From Raineyella fluvialis (GTDB taxonomy: Bacteria; Actinomycetota; Actinomycetes; Propionibacteriales; Propionibacteriaceae), in NCBI RefSeq assembly GCF_009646095.1, contig NZ_CP045725.1:2108001-2172000 (forward strand): a stretch of DNA of 64,000 nt, given 5' to 3'. Under the pieces are notes generated by a model. That model saw nothing but the letters and a program-made list of their open reading frames with translations, searched no databases and was not told where the DNA came from. Position numbers and translations under genes: made by a program. Positions 6,970-16,181 of the stretch are shown here, in pieces. Within the stretch, counting starts at the first letter, position 1. The number at the start of each line of letters is the position of its first letter.

Positions 6970-8925
6970 GTGCGGGTTCTCCGTATTTTCCACAGCGGCG
7001 TGGTCGACGCCTGGCGGGAGCGGGAGCGAGCCCTCGAGCGTGCCGGTGCGGACGTTACCCTGCTGAGTGCTCAGCGGTGGAACGAGGGTGGCTCCGTCGT
7101 CGAACTGCAACCCCGGCCCGGCGAGAAGGTCCGTGCTGTGGCGACGATCGGCAGCCATCCGGCGCTTTTCTTGTACGACCCGAGACCGATCTGGCGGGCC
7201 CTGGCCGAGGACTGGGACGTCCTCGACATCCATGAGGAGCCCTTCGCCCTGGCGACGGCCGAGATCCTGTTGCTGCGGGCGCTGCGGCGCTCTCGGCTCC
7301 CGTACGCGCTCTATTCGGCACAGAACATCAGGAAGCGCTACCCGATCCCGTTCCGCTGGTTGGAACGTCACGCTTTGCGGCATGCGGCCGGTCTGCAGGT
7401 CTGCAACGCGCAGGCCGGGCGGATCTGCGAGGACAAGGGCTTTCCGGGTGTGGCCCGGGTGATTCCGCTGGGATTGGATCCCGCGCACTTCCATCCGGGT
7501 CCCGCCCCGGCACCTCAGAGCGCGGAGAGCGCCATCGTCGGCTATGTCGGCAGACTGGCTGCGCACAAGGGCCTCGACGTCCTGCTCGACGCCGTCGCGG
7601 GGGACGATCGCCTCAGGCTCCGAATCGCGGGGGACGGTCCGGAGGCCGAGGAGTTGCGGGGGCGGGTGTCGGCCGAAGGGCTGGCGGGTCGGGTTGAGTT
7701 CGCCGGCTCGATCGAACAGGTCGACCTGCCTGACTTCTATCGCAGTCTCGATGTCCTCGCGGTGCCCTCCCTCACCACTTCCTCGTGGATGGAGCAGTTC
7801 GGCAGGGTCGCCGTCGAAGCGATGGCTTGTGGTGTCCCGGTCGTCGCGAGCGACAGCGGCGCACTGCCCGAGGTGATCGACGATGCCGGCATCCTCGTCC
7901 CGCCGGGCGATGCTGACGCGCTACGCGAAGCCCTGGTCCGGGTCGGTACTGATCCGAGCCTCGCGGCGAGTCTGCGGCAGCGGGGCCTGGAGCGCGCTGC
8001 CGCTGCGGCGTGGGACCGTGTCGCCGACGAGTTCAAGGCGATGTACCGCGCCATGCGTCACCAGGGTGCCCACCTCGAACGAGACGTGGAGGTCGTATTG
8101 GTCGCCTATCGGTCGCCCGAGCTGGTCAGACGGGCCTTGGAACCGGTGGCGTCGCTGCCGGTCACGGTGGTGGACAATTCCTCCATGCCCCAGATCCGCG
8201 CGGTCTGCGAGGAGCTCGGGTGCCGGTACGTCGACTCCGGTCGGAACGGTGGCTTCGCGTACGGCGTGAACACGGCGCTGCAGAATCGGCAGGTGCCCGG
8301 CGCCGATGTGCTGCTTCTCAACCCTGACGCCCTGGTGTCGGTCGGAGATGTCGAGGAGCTTCACCGTGCCCTGCTGGCGGATCCACATCTGGCCAGCGTC
8401 GGCCCGTCCCAGGTCGACGGGAGTGGTGAGGCATCCAGGGTTTCCTGGCCGTTCCCCTCCCCCCGGGCTACGTGGCTGGAGGCCGTCGGGCTCGGTCGAT
8501 TGGCCGGGAGGGATCGCTACGTGATCGGGTCGGTGCTGATGCTGCGCGCGGAGGCCCTGGCGCAAGTCGGAGGCCTCGACGAGCGCTTCTTCCTCTATGC
8601 AGAGGAGACGGACTGGGCCTACAGGGCGTGCCTCCTGGGCTGGCATCACGCTGAGGTGAAGGGCGTTGTCGCTGAACACCTTGGCTCGGCCACCAGTTCG
8701 GATTCCGCGGCTCGCGACGCCCATTTCCATGCCTCCTTGGAGCGCTACCTGCGCAAACACCACGGTGCGATCGGCTGGCAGTTTGCGCGGCTAGGCCAAG
8801 TGGTGGGTTCCTCTCTCCGCGCGCTCGTCCTGCCGGGAGCCCGCGGCAGTGTTGCCGCTGCCCGGGCGCGCACTTACGTCCATGGGCCCGTCAGACTCGA
8901 GGCCGGCCAAGGGATGAGAGGGTGA
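6970..8925 (+). CDS. Bifunctional glycosyltransferase (GT4 domain + GT2 domain)
   Basis: A 651-aa fusion. Residues 1 to ~365 form a GT4 enzyme (VGYVGRLAAHKGLDVLLDAV; EQFGRVAVEAMACGVPVVAS with the E-x7-E region). Residues ~375-600 form a rhamnosyltransferase-like GT2 domain (VEVVLVAYRSPELVRRAL, VTVVDNSS, NGGFAYGVN, LLLNPDA, and DERFFLYAEETDWAYRA near the catalytic base). GTG 6970 is the start, being preceded by GGAGGGGGG. The domains are joined without a long linker, so two successive sugars may be added by one polypeptide. It is the first gene of an overlapping operon. Confidence 0.9.
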   Translation: MRVLRIFHSGVVDAWRERERALERAGADVTLLSAQRWNEGGSVVELQPRPGEKVRAVATIGSHPALFLYDPRPIWRALAEDWDVLDIHEEPFALATAEILLLRALRRSRLPYALYSAQNIRKRYPIPFRWLERHALRHAAGLQVCNAQAGRICEDKGFPGVARVIPLGLDPAHFHPGPAPAPQSAESAIVGYVGRLAAHKGLDVLLDAVAGDDRLRLRIAGDGPEAEELRGRVSAEGLAGRVEFAGSIEQVDLPDFYRSLDVLAVPSLTTSSWMEQFGRVAVEAMACGVPVVASDSGALPEVIDDAGILVPPGDADALREALVRVGTDPSLAASLRQRGLERAAAAAWDRVADEFKAMYRAMRHQGAHLERDVEVVLVAYRSPELVRRALEPVASLPVTVVDNSSMPQIRAVCEELGCRYVDSGRNGGFAYGVNTALQNRQVPGADVLLLNPDALVSVGDVEELHRALLADPHLASVGPSQVDGSGEASRVSWPFPSPRATWLEAVGLGRLAGRDRYVIGSVLMLRAEALAQVGGLDERFFLYAEETDWAYRACLLGWHHAEVKGVVAEHLGSATSSDSAARDAHFHASLERYLRKHHGAIGWQFARLGQVVGSSLRALVLPGARGSVAAARARTYVHGPVRLEAGQGMRG

Positions 8926-10289
8926 TGGGCGCATTGATGGCGACCGTTTGGGGGCGCCGGGCGGTCTGGCTCATGGGGACGCTGATCGGGGTAGGGCTGG
9001 CGCTGGGAGCCGGTCACTTCATGCCCGGGCGGCCGGCCATCGCTCTTGGCGTCGTGGGAGTCGTGCTGGCGCTGGGGGTTACTGTCGCCGAACCCGCCAT
9101 GATCCCGCTGATGGCGATGCCGTTGTTGCTCGTGGTGAAGCGCGTCGGGGGGACCGGCCTTGACTTGTCCGTGTCCGATGCCGCGTTGGGCGTGGCCACC
9201 GTGACGGCGCTGGTGTTTGCTCCACGCCCCTTCAGCGCGACGTTCCGCAATCTGCTCTGGCTGTCGGCGATCTACCAGTTCGCCATCCTCTTCACCGTCG
9301 TGGCGAATCCGTACGCCTCCGGCGTCGTCGAGTGGGCCCACTCGTGGTTACTCGTGGCCGGAGCCTTGGTCGTCGGGTGGACTGTCGGTCGCAGCGGTCA
9401 TGCCCGGGCCGGCCTGACCCTGGTGGTGCTGACGGCTCTGTTGCTCGCACTCAGCACGATCATGCAGGGTGTAGTGCAGTACTCGCACGGAGAATTCCAC
9501 GAGGTATACACGCGGTGGCCCTACGAGATGCAGAAGAACTTTGTGGGCACGGTGCTGGCGTTCGCTGCTGTCGTCCTTTATGCCCGGCCTAGCTGGATGG
9601 GATGGCGCAAAGGGTGGAGTGTCGCAGTCTTCACGATCCTGATCGTCGCCCTCTTGATGACGCAGTCGCGCCAAGCGATCGTGGGCCTGGCTTTCGGGCT
9701 CTTGGTGATCCTCCTGCGTGGCAATGCACATCGGCGGCGGTCGAAGGCGGTCGTCCTGCTTGCCGTGCCGGCGTTGGTGTTCGTCGCTACCACCGTCCGA
9801 GACCAAGTCCGGAGCGGCAATGGCTTCAACTCAGCCAACCAGCGGATCACGTGGTTCCAGGACACAGTCGCTTACTGGATGACTTCCCCATGGGTCGGTC
9901 ACGGCTTGCGCTACTGGTACCGCCCGGGCGAACCCCGCTTCCAGCCGCCCAACGCTGAGATCGAGATGCTTGCTACTGCGGGCATCGTGGGGTTGATCGG
10001 GTTCCTGGTGCTCATCGCTGCGTGTCTTGCGTTGCTGTGGCGGATCGAACCGGAGTATGGCACACTCGCCGTCGCTGTTGTGCTCGGGAAGGTCGTTCAG
10101 GGGCAGTTCGACTTGTTCTGGTCCGCGGTTCAGGTTTCAATACCGTTCGTCATCGCGGGGATCTGTCTGGGCGCCCTCGAGCTGCACCGACAAGACGGAA
10201 CTCTCCTGTGGCTGCAGCGAGCCACTGACCTCACCGTCCCGGAACGGGTGTCCATGGCACTGCCCGATGGTGGACTGGAGGGCTCGTGA
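8922..10289 (+). CDS. O-antigen ligase / Wzy-like polymerase membrane protein
   Basis: A 455-aa protein with roughly a dozen hydrophobic helices. The large periplasmic loop and following segment (WVGHGLRYWYRPGEPRFQPP, then NAEIEMLATAGIVGLIGFL) match the Wzy_C/O-antigen ligase superfamily, where a conserved His and Arg act in chain transfer. It should polymerise repeats or ligate finished polymer to an acceptor on the outer face of the membrane. It overlaps the preceding gene by GTGA. Because an ABC exporter also lies in the locus, a ligase role is as likely as a polymerase role. Confidence 0.85.
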   Translation: MMGALMATVWGRRAVWLMGTLIGVGLALGAGHFMPGRPAIALGVVGVVLALGVTVAEPAMIPLMAMPLLLVVKRVGGTGLDLSVSDAALGVATVTALVFAPRPFSATFRNLLWLSAIYQFAILFTVVANPYASGVVEWAHSWLLVAGALVVGWTVGRSGHARAGLTLVVLTALLLALSTIMQGVVQYSHGEFHEVYTRWPYEMQKNFVGTVLAFAAVVLYARPSWMGWRKGWSVAVFTILIVALLMTQSRQAIVGLAFGLLVILLRGNAHRRRSKAVVLLAVPALVFVATTVRDQVRSGNGFNSANQRITWFQDTVAYWMTSPWVGHGLRYWYRPGEPRFQPPNAEIEMLATAGIVGLIGFLVLIAACLALLWRIEPEYGTLAVAVVLGKVVQGQFDLFWSAVQVSIPFVIAGICLGALELHRQDGTLLWLQRATDLTVPERVSMALPDGGLEGS

Positions 10290-11452
10290 CGCAGCACAAC
10301 GACGTTCCCCCGCAGATTCTCCCGCGTCGCATCGTCCAGATCGTGCCTAGTGTGGAGCCTGGCAGAGGAGTCGAAGCAGTTGCGTACCATCTCGAACAAG
10401 AATGGCAACGCCTAGGGATTGAGACGGCTCGCTTCACCTTGGTGGAAGCCCACGGACGATGGCTACCCGATCCAGGGCCGGGTGTCGTCGGCAAGATGAC
10501 CCTGGCGGCTCGCGTCTTCTGGTTCACGACAGTCGGCTCTTTTATGGCTGCGCGTTTCCTGGCGCACCAACCTCGAGGAACGGTGTCCGTCTGCCACAAC
10601 GACGTGCTGGTCGGCGACGTCTACGTGAACCATGGCATCGTCGCCGAGGCCATGAGGGCTCGGGGGCACTCTTTGTTGCGCATGGTCCGCAATCCACTTC
10701 ACCTCTTCACCTGGCTGCGCGACGCCCTCCGCTACGGTCTCGGCCTGCACCAGCGGGTCGTCAATCTCACAGGGGTGGAGGACGGGATTCTTCGCCGGAC
10801 GTATCCCCGCGTAAGGCCTCCGTCGGTCGTCATCGGCAACGGAGTGGACACCGACCGATACCAGCCCGACCCAGAGGATCGGGTCGCGTATCGCCGTCGG
10901 CTCGGTCTGGCGGAGGACGATGCCGTGGCGGTGTTTGTCGGCCATGAGTTCGGACGCAAGGGCCTCCCCGTGGTATTGCAGGCTATGGATGGCGAACCTC
11001 ACGACATACTGCATCTGGTGGTGGTCGGGGGCACCCCGGACATGATCACGCAGGCCGCTCGGGACGCCGATCTCCACGGGGTGGGACCACGAGTGCACTT
11101 CGTCGGGGAGCAGCTCGATCCACGCCCGTACCTCCACCTCAGCGACTTCATGGTGTTCCCCAGCGCGTATGAGTCCTATGGACTCGTGGTACTCGAGGCC
11201 ATGGCGTGTGGTCTGCCGGTGGTGGCGACGCGGGTGGGCTGTGTGCCGGAGGTCATCGACGACGGCGTCAACGGGATCGTCGTGGAGCCGTCGGCAGACT
11301 CCGTGAGAGAGGGCATCCGGCGAATGTTGACAGCGGACCTTTCCGGTATGGGCATCCAGGCCAGACGGGCCGCAGAGGACCATTCTTGGTCCCGCATCGC
11401 ACGAGAATATGTCGGCATGTTCGCGGCCGTCCTCAGCGAGAAGGCGCGATGA
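10286..11452 (+). CDS. Glycosyltransferase family 4 (paralogue A)
   Basis: A 388-aa GT-B glycosyltransferase. It shares an unusual N-domain block VSVCHNDVLVGDVYVNHG and the donor-domain block VFVGHEFGRKGLPVVLQAM with the protein at 23961-25088, so the two are paralogues. SYGLVVLEAMACGLPVV carries the E-x7-E region. The GTG start overlaps the upstream stop by 4 bases. Specificity is unknown. The shared HND motif is not one I can assign to a known subfamily. Confidence 0.88.
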   Translation: MTQHNDVPPQILPRRIVQIVPSVEPGRGVEAVAYHLEQEWQRLGIETARFTLVEAHGRWLPDPGPGVVGKMTLAARVFWFTTVGSFMAARFLAHQPRGTVSVCHNDVLVGDVYVNHGIVAEAMRARGHSLLRMVRNPLHLFTWLRDALRYGLGLHQRVVNLTGVEDGILRRTYPRVRPPSVVIGNGVDTDRYQPDPEDRVAYRRRLGLAEDDAVAVFVGHEFGRKGLPVVLQAMDGEPHDILHLVVVGGTPDMITQAARDADLHGVGPRVHFVGEQLDPRPYLHLSDFMVFPSAYESYGLVVLEAMACGLPVVATRVGCVPEVIDDGVNGIVVEPSADSVREGIRRMLTADLSGMGIQARRAAEDHSWSRIAREYVGMFAAVLSEKAR

Positions 11453-12477
11453 AGGGGCTGCGGATACTACATGCCGTACGCTCGGATGGGTTCGCTGGCG
11501 TCGAGCGCCACGTGAGCACCTTGGCGACGGCCCAGAGCGCTGCCGGCCATGAGGTTGCGGTGATCGGTGGAAACGCCGGGGCTATGCGAGCAGCCCTCGC
11601 GGACTCGTCAATCCGATTTCAATCGGCCGCTACGGTGCTGCAGGTTGCCCGATCGATCGACGCCCTTGGTGGCAGTGACATCCTTCACGTTCATATGACC
11701 GCCGCCGAGATCGCTGCCGTTGCCGCCATCCGACGGTGGAACGTACGTGCCGTCACTACCAGGCATTTCGGAGGCACCCGAGGAAGCAGCACGGGAGCAA
11801 GGCTGTTCGCCCCGCTCATCCGGGCGCGCCTGGCCGGACAGATCGCCATCAGTCGCCATGTCGCCCGGCTCGTCGACGGACCGAGTACTGTGGTGCACCC
11901 AGGAGTCACGAGTCGCCAGGACGGTCTGAGGGCGACGGACCGGACCCGGAGCGCCCTGGTCGCGCAGCGTCTCGAACCCGAAAAGAACACTGATGTTGCA
12001 CTCCGTGCCTTTGCCGCCTCCGGCTTGCCGACGCAGGGCTGGAGTCTGGACGTTGCCGGGAGCGGCTCGCAGTTGGCATCCCTCCAAGAATTGGCCCGGC
12101 GACTCGGAGTTGATGACAATGTGCGTTTCCTGGGACACCGCTCAGATGTCGCCTCGCTGATGGACCACGCTGGCATCCTGATCGCCCCGTGTGCCGTGGA
12201 GGGCTTGGGCCTCACAGTCCTAGAGGCCATGGCGGCAGGATTGCCCGTTGTGGCGGCAGCGGCAGGCGGACACCTCGAAACGGTCGCAGGGGCGCCCAGT
12301 GCTGCCCTCTTCACGCCGCACGATGCATCAGAGGCAGGCGAACTCCTCGGGGCACTTGCGCACGATGGTCGTCGTCGCGACGCCTACGCCCGTGAATTGC
12401 AGAGCATCCAGCGCACGTCGTTCACACTCCAAGCACAGGTCCGCGCGACCGACGCCGTCTACCGGAGCGTTCTGTGA
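11449..12477 (+). CDS. Glycosyltransferase family 4
   Basis: A 342-aa GT4 enzyme that begins MKGLRILHAVRSDGFAGVER. The donor domain shows LVAQRLEPEKNTDVALRAF and VEGLGLTVLEAMAAGLPVVA. The start ATG at 11449 overlaps the previous stop (ATGA). The frame is open further upstream but that part only shadows the preceding gene. It is somewhat shorter than typical GT4 proteins (about 370-400 aa) but both half-domains are complete. Confidence 0.87.
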   Translation: MKGLRILHAVRSDGFAGVERHVSTLATAQSAAGHEVAVIGGNAGAMRAALADSSIRFQSAATVLQVARSIDALGGSDILHVHMTAAEIAAVAAIRRWNVRAVTTRHFGGTRGSSTGARLFAPLIRARLAGQIAISRHVARLVDGPSTVVHPGVTSRQDGLRATDRTRSALVAQRLEPEKNTDVALRAFAASGLPTQGWSLDVAGSGSQLASLQELARRLGVDDNVRFLGHRSDVASLMDHAGILIAPCAVEGLGLTVLEAMAAGLPVVAAAAGGHLETVAGAPSAALFTPHDASEAGELLGALAHDGRRRDAYARELQSIQRTSFTLQAQVRATDAVYRSVL

Positions 12478-13619
12478 CAGACCTCGTCGTGTTGTCGCTC
12501 GAGGCCTGGGACGGCGTATGGCGTCGCAACCAACACCTCATCGCAGGACTGCTGAGAGCTGGTCATGTCGGCCGCGTGCTGTTCGTCGAGCCGGCAGCCG
12601 ATCCCCTCTACGCCTTGGTCTCCAGACGTCGGTCGCGGATCGGGAGCGGGCTACGGACCGTCGAGGTCGCTGGTGTCGACCGAGGCAGACTGTCGGCCTA
12701 CCAACCTACGAAAGTGCTGCCTCGCCGACTGGATCCCGGTGTGGATCGCCGGATCGCTCATGCGATTCGTCGGGCCGTAGGGCGCCTGGGCCTGGTGGAT
12801 CCGATCCTGTGGGTGAACGATCCCAGTGGCGCGGCGGTCGTCGAATCTGTTGGGTGGCCCTCGCTGTATGACATCACCGATGATTGGCTGGCGGCCGACC
12901 GGACTCCCGCCGAGCATGCTCGACTGATACGCGACGAGGCGATTCTGATTGAGCGGTGCGCGGAGGTGGTGGTCTGCAGCCGCGCGCTCGAGACCGCTAA
13001 GGGTGGTCTGCGGGACGTCACTCTGATCCCGAATGCTGTTGATGTGGAGGATTATCTTCAGCCCAGACCGCGGCCGGCTGACCTCCCTGGCGGATCGGTC
13101 GCCGTGTACGTCGGCACGGTCCACCGGGACCGTATCGATGTCGAACTCTGCGCTGCCACCGCCGAACTGCTGGGCGACAGGGGCACTCTGGTGCTGGTCG
13201 GGCCCGCACCGCTCGATACGCAGGAAAGGGACACGCTGACTCGGGCCGGCGTTGTCCTTCTGGGGGCGAAGGACCGCACCGAGGTGCCAGCCTATCTCCA
13301 ACACGCCGATGTGCTCGTGGTGCCTCACGTCGTCACGTCCTTCACCGAGAGCTTGGACCCCATCAAGCTGTATGAATACCGAGCAGTAGGCCGCCCGGTC
13401 GTCAGCACCCCCGTGGCGGGCTTCCGTGAGAGTGACGATGCACGGGTCACGATCACAGGAGCTCCTGACTTTCCCGGGGCGGTGCTCCGCGCGATCCCCG
13501 CCACCAGTGTCTTCCCCGAGGGCGCCGACGGCCATGTCGACTCGTGGGATGACCGGATCGACCGGATGCGTCAGGTGATCGAGCGCGTGGCCGCGCGTCG
13601 TACGCGGTCCGCTGATTGA
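12474..13619 (+). CDS. TuaH-like glycosyltransferase
   Basis: A 381-aa protein. The opening LVVLSLEAWDGVWRRNQHLI and the block SLYDITDDWLAADRT are typical of TuaH-like glycosyltransferases from teichuronic acid and other cell-wall polysaccharide loci. The C domain (VAVYVGTVHRDRID, then SLDPIKLYEYRAVGRPVV) is a GT-B donor site. It overlaps the preceding gene by GTGA and is the last gene of the first overlapping operon. Confidence 0.82.
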   Translation: MTDLVVLSLEAWDGVWRRNQHLIAGLLRAGHVGRVLFVEPAADPLYALVSRRRSRIGSGLRTVEVAGVDRGRLSAYQPTKVLPRRLDPGVDRRIAHAIRRAVGRLGLVDPILWVNDPSGAAVVESVGWPSLYDITDDWLAADRTPAEHARLIRDEAILIERCAEVVVCSRALETAKGGLRDVTLIPNAVDVEDYLQPRPRPADLPGGSVAVYVGTVHRDRIDVELCAATAELLGDRGTLVLVGPAPLDTQERDTLTRAGVVLLGAKDRTEVPAYLQHADVLVVPHVVTSFTESLDPIKLYEYRAVGRPVVSTPVAGFRESDDARVTITGAPDFPGAVLRAIPATSVFPEGADGHVDSWDDRIDRMRQVIERVAARRTRSAD

Positions 13620-13646
13620 TGCCGTCAGCCCGAGACTGTCGCCAGT

Positions 13647-13652
13647 TAGGAT
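13647..13652 (+). promoter_or_regulatory. Leaderless -10 box (TAGGAT)
   Basis: TAGGAT is followed by 5 nt and GTG 13658. It gives the next glycosyltransferase its own leaderless start, separated by 38 bp from the previous gene. Confidence 0.55.
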
Positions 13653-13657
13653 GAACC

Positions 13658-14866
13658 GTGCCCGCAGCTGAGGAAGTCCGGTCGGGGGATGCCGGTGACC
13701 GGCAGATCACCCACTTTCCGACGCCTGCTGTCAGTCCGGGGTCGCCGGTCCTCATCGTTATCGAGGACTTGCTCCGGGAGGCCGCCGAGCAGGGCATCCG
13801 GGACGAGGTGCTGATTGAGCCCTGGCGGGGAGAGCGATTCCGACCGGAGTGGATCACCCCCGCCTCCACGCCCCGGGATCTGATGCAAAATCGACTCGTG
13901 GCTACCGCCGACCACATATTCGGCAAGGCAGTGGGCCGGCGCCCCGCAACGGAAGAGTTGTACCGCTCGAGCATGCACGGGGTGGACCTCGAGCGAGTCA
14001 CCGAACTCGTGTTGCACGACGGATCCTTCGCCTTCGGTGGAGCCCGGCTGTTGGGCGCCAGAAGGCGTCATTACGGTCTTTCCTACTATTCCCACATCGC
14101 GCTGAGCAGGTCGCTGGATCGACGCGAACTGCGCGCGATGCTCGACCGCCTCGATCACTGTATCCAGGTCAGCGACTTCATGGCGGAGCGTCTTCGCGAG
14201 CGCGTCGGTTATGACCACCCTGCACTCGTCACTGTGCACAACGGCGTGGATCCGACTCAGTTTTCGCCACGGCCGGACGGGTTGAACCTCGAGCGCCGGA
14301 TCGCGTGGGTGGGGAAGATCGGCGCGAACAAGGGGCCGGACAAGGTCCTCGAGGCGCTCCGCCACTGCGCCGTAACGGACTGGACGATGACGATCGTCGG
14401 CTCCTCGTGGTATGCCGCTGGCGGTGAGCCCTCTCCCTTCGAGCAGCAGCTGCACGCCATGGCCGAACAGTTGGCTGGGACCACCGAGTTCGTCGGCTAC
14501 AAGCCCCGCTCGGAGCTTCCCGGCATCCTGCGGGACCAGCGAATCTTCGTCTTCCCGACCATGCTCGATGAGGCATTCGGCTTGGTACTGCTCGAAGCCA
14601 TGGCGAGTGGTCTGGCGTGCGTCGCCTCCCCGCGAGGCGGAGTGCCCGAGTTTGCCCGGGATGCGGTCATCCTGCTGGATCCGAACGACTCAAGAGAATT
14701 CGGCGGGACGTTGGAATGGCTCCTTACCGACGATGTGGCGGCAAGCGAGCTCGGGCAGAAAGCCCGCGACCGCGCGCTGGAGTACACCACGCAGCGGCAG
14801 TACGCCCGCCTGCGCGAGGTCCTCTTCGGACCGGAGACGGCCCCTCACCCGGCGGAGCGGGCCTAG
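13658..14866 (+). CDS. Glycosyltransferase family 4
   Basis: A 402-aa enzyme. The N domain contains HDGSFAFGGARLLGARRRHY and the donor domain IAWVGKIGANKGPDKVLEAL, followed by FPTMLDEAFGLVLLEAMASG with the E-x7-E residues. GTG 13658 is chosen because the TAGGAT box 5 nt upstream implies a leaderless message. A separate promoter sets it apart from the overlapping genes upstream. Sugar specificity is unknown. Confidence 0.86.
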   Translation: MPAAEEVRSGDAGDRQITHFPTPAVSPGSPVLIVIEDLLREAAEQGIRDEVLIEPWRGERFRPEWITPASTPRDLMQNRLVATADHIFGKAVGRRPATEELYRSSMHGVDLERVTELVLHDGSFAFGGARLLGARRRHYGLSYYSHIALSRSLDRRELRAMLDRLDHCIQVSDFMAERLRERVGYDHPALVTVHNGVDPTQFSPRPDGLNLERRIAWVGKIGANKGPDKVLEALRHCAVTDWTMTIVGSSWYAAGGEPSPFEQQLHAMAEQLAGTTEFVGYKPRSELPGILRDQRIFVFPTMLDEAFGLVLLEAMASGLACVASPRGGVPEFARDAVILLDPNDSREFGGTLEWLLTDDVAASELGQKARDRALEYTTQRQYARLREVLFGPETAPHPAERA

Positions 14867-14920
14867 CAGGAGCCCACCGATCCCCCTGGAACGCGGCAGG
14901 AGGCCGCCGCGCCGCGATGT

Positions 14921-14926
14921 TAGGGT
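14921..14926 (+). promoter_or_regulatory. -10 box (TAGGGT) before the ABC exporter genes
   Basis: TTAGGGT lies about 38 nt before GTG 14964. A short leader with GGGGGA as ribosome binding site would follow. It likely drives the Wzt-Wzm pair. Confidence 0.45.
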
Positions 14927-14963
14927 GACGTCGACGCAGTGTGCCGGACCTGATGGGGGATGA

Positions 14964-16181
14964 GTGGATTCGAGCAAGGCGATCACCGTCTCGGGCCTTT
15001 CTAAGGCGTACCGCATCAGCCGATCCGAGAACCGCCCCACGCGTGCCACGGAAGCTGTCGTCGACCGTCTGCGGCACCCCTTCAGGCGTGAGGAATTCGA
15101 AGTCTTCGAGGCTCTCTCGAATATCGACTTCGAGGTACCCTTCGGGGAGGCCGTCGGCATCATCGGCCGAAACGGGGCAGGCAAGTCAACGCTGCTGAAG
15201 ATCCTCACGCGGATCACAGCACCCACGACCGGCCGGATCGAGCTGGGCGGCCGTGTCGGAAGTCTCCTCGAGGTGGGCACTGGCTTCCACCCCGAGCTGA
15301 CCGGTCGCGAGAACATCTACCTCAACGGCACGCTGCTGGGGATGCGCCGTCATGAGATCCGGCGACGCTTCGATGAGATCGTCGAGTTTTCGGGCGTGTC
15401 CAAGTTCCTCGACACCCCGGTGAAGCGTTATTCGTCCGGCATGTACGTCCGTCTTGCCTTCTCTGTGGCAGCGCATCTCGAGACGGAGATCCTGGCCATC
15501 GACGAGGTTCTAGCGGTGGGCGACGCAGAGTTCAAGAACAAGTCTCTTGCCAAGATGCGTGATGTCGCCAAGGACGGCCGTACGGTCCTTTATGTCAGCC
15601 ACCAGATGGCCACGGTGACTGCTCTGTGCACCAGCGCGCTCTATCTCAGTGCGGGCAGGCTGGAGTACAGCGGTCCGGTCGACGGTGCCCTCGAGCTCTA
15701 CCGGAACAGCTTCGAGTCTTTCGCCGAATCGACCCGCATCGCGCATCGCAGGCCGGGGACCGGGGAACTTCGCGCTGCAGACGTGCGGGTGTCGGAGGCA
15801 TCCTTCACGTCCACCGAGGACAAGGTCGTCGAGGTCGACATACCAGCGAACTGCTCGATGGTGGGGAGCTACTTCGTCTCCTGCCACATCAACGATGCCA
15901 ATGGTGTCGTGATCACGAAGTGTGATTCCCGTCTGGTCGAGATGTGGTTCGATCCGAGTGAGGATCAGCGAATCCGGCTGACCCTCACTGGGCTGTGGTT
16001 AAGGCCCGGGCGCTACACGGTTGACGTCTTCATCTGCAAAATGGGTGTCCTCGATGCCTGGGAGGCGGCCGCAGCATTCGAGGTGCTTCCCGAGCTGCCG
16101 TATCCCGAATCGTTCAACGACGAGGCGGTCAGTGGTGCTCTGGTCTTGTCTGACTTCACTTACGAGAGGGGCGCCTCGTGA
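14964..16181 (+). CDS. wzt: Polysaccharide ABC exporter ATP-binding subunit (Wzt-like)
   Basis: A 405-aa ATPase. Walker A is GRNGAGKST (about residues 68-76), the signature YSSGMYVRLAFS, and Walker B ILAIDEVLAVGD; the 'V-shaped' teichoic/O-antigen exporter subfamily is indicated. The C-terminal ~150 residues form a Wzt_C-like beta domain (SYFVSCHINDANGVV and following), which in O-antigen systems binds the modified chain end. The start is GTG 14964, after GGGGGATGA. It pairs with the permease that overlaps its stop, and would export an undecaprenyl-linked polymer or glycan. The symbol is by analogy. Confidence 0.9.
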   Translation: MDSSKAITVSGLSKAYRISRSENRPTRATEAVVDRLRHPFRREEFEVFEALSNIDFEVPFGEAVGIIGRNGAGKSTLLKILTRITAPTTGRIELGGRVGSLLEVGTGFHPELTGRENIYLNGTLLGMRRHEIRRRFDEIVEFSGVSKFLDTPVKRYSSGMYVRLAFSVAAHLETEILAIDEVLAVGDAEFKNKSLAKMRDVAKDGRTVLYVSHQMATVTALCTSALYLSAGRLEYSGPVDGALELYRNSFESFAESTRIAHRRPGTGELRAADVRVSEASFTSTEDKVVEVDIPANCSMVGSYFVSCHINDANGVVITKCDSRLVEMWFDPSEDQRIRLTLTGLWLRPGRYTVDVFICKMGVLDAWEAAAAFEVLPELPYPESFNDEAVSGALVLSDFTYERGAS

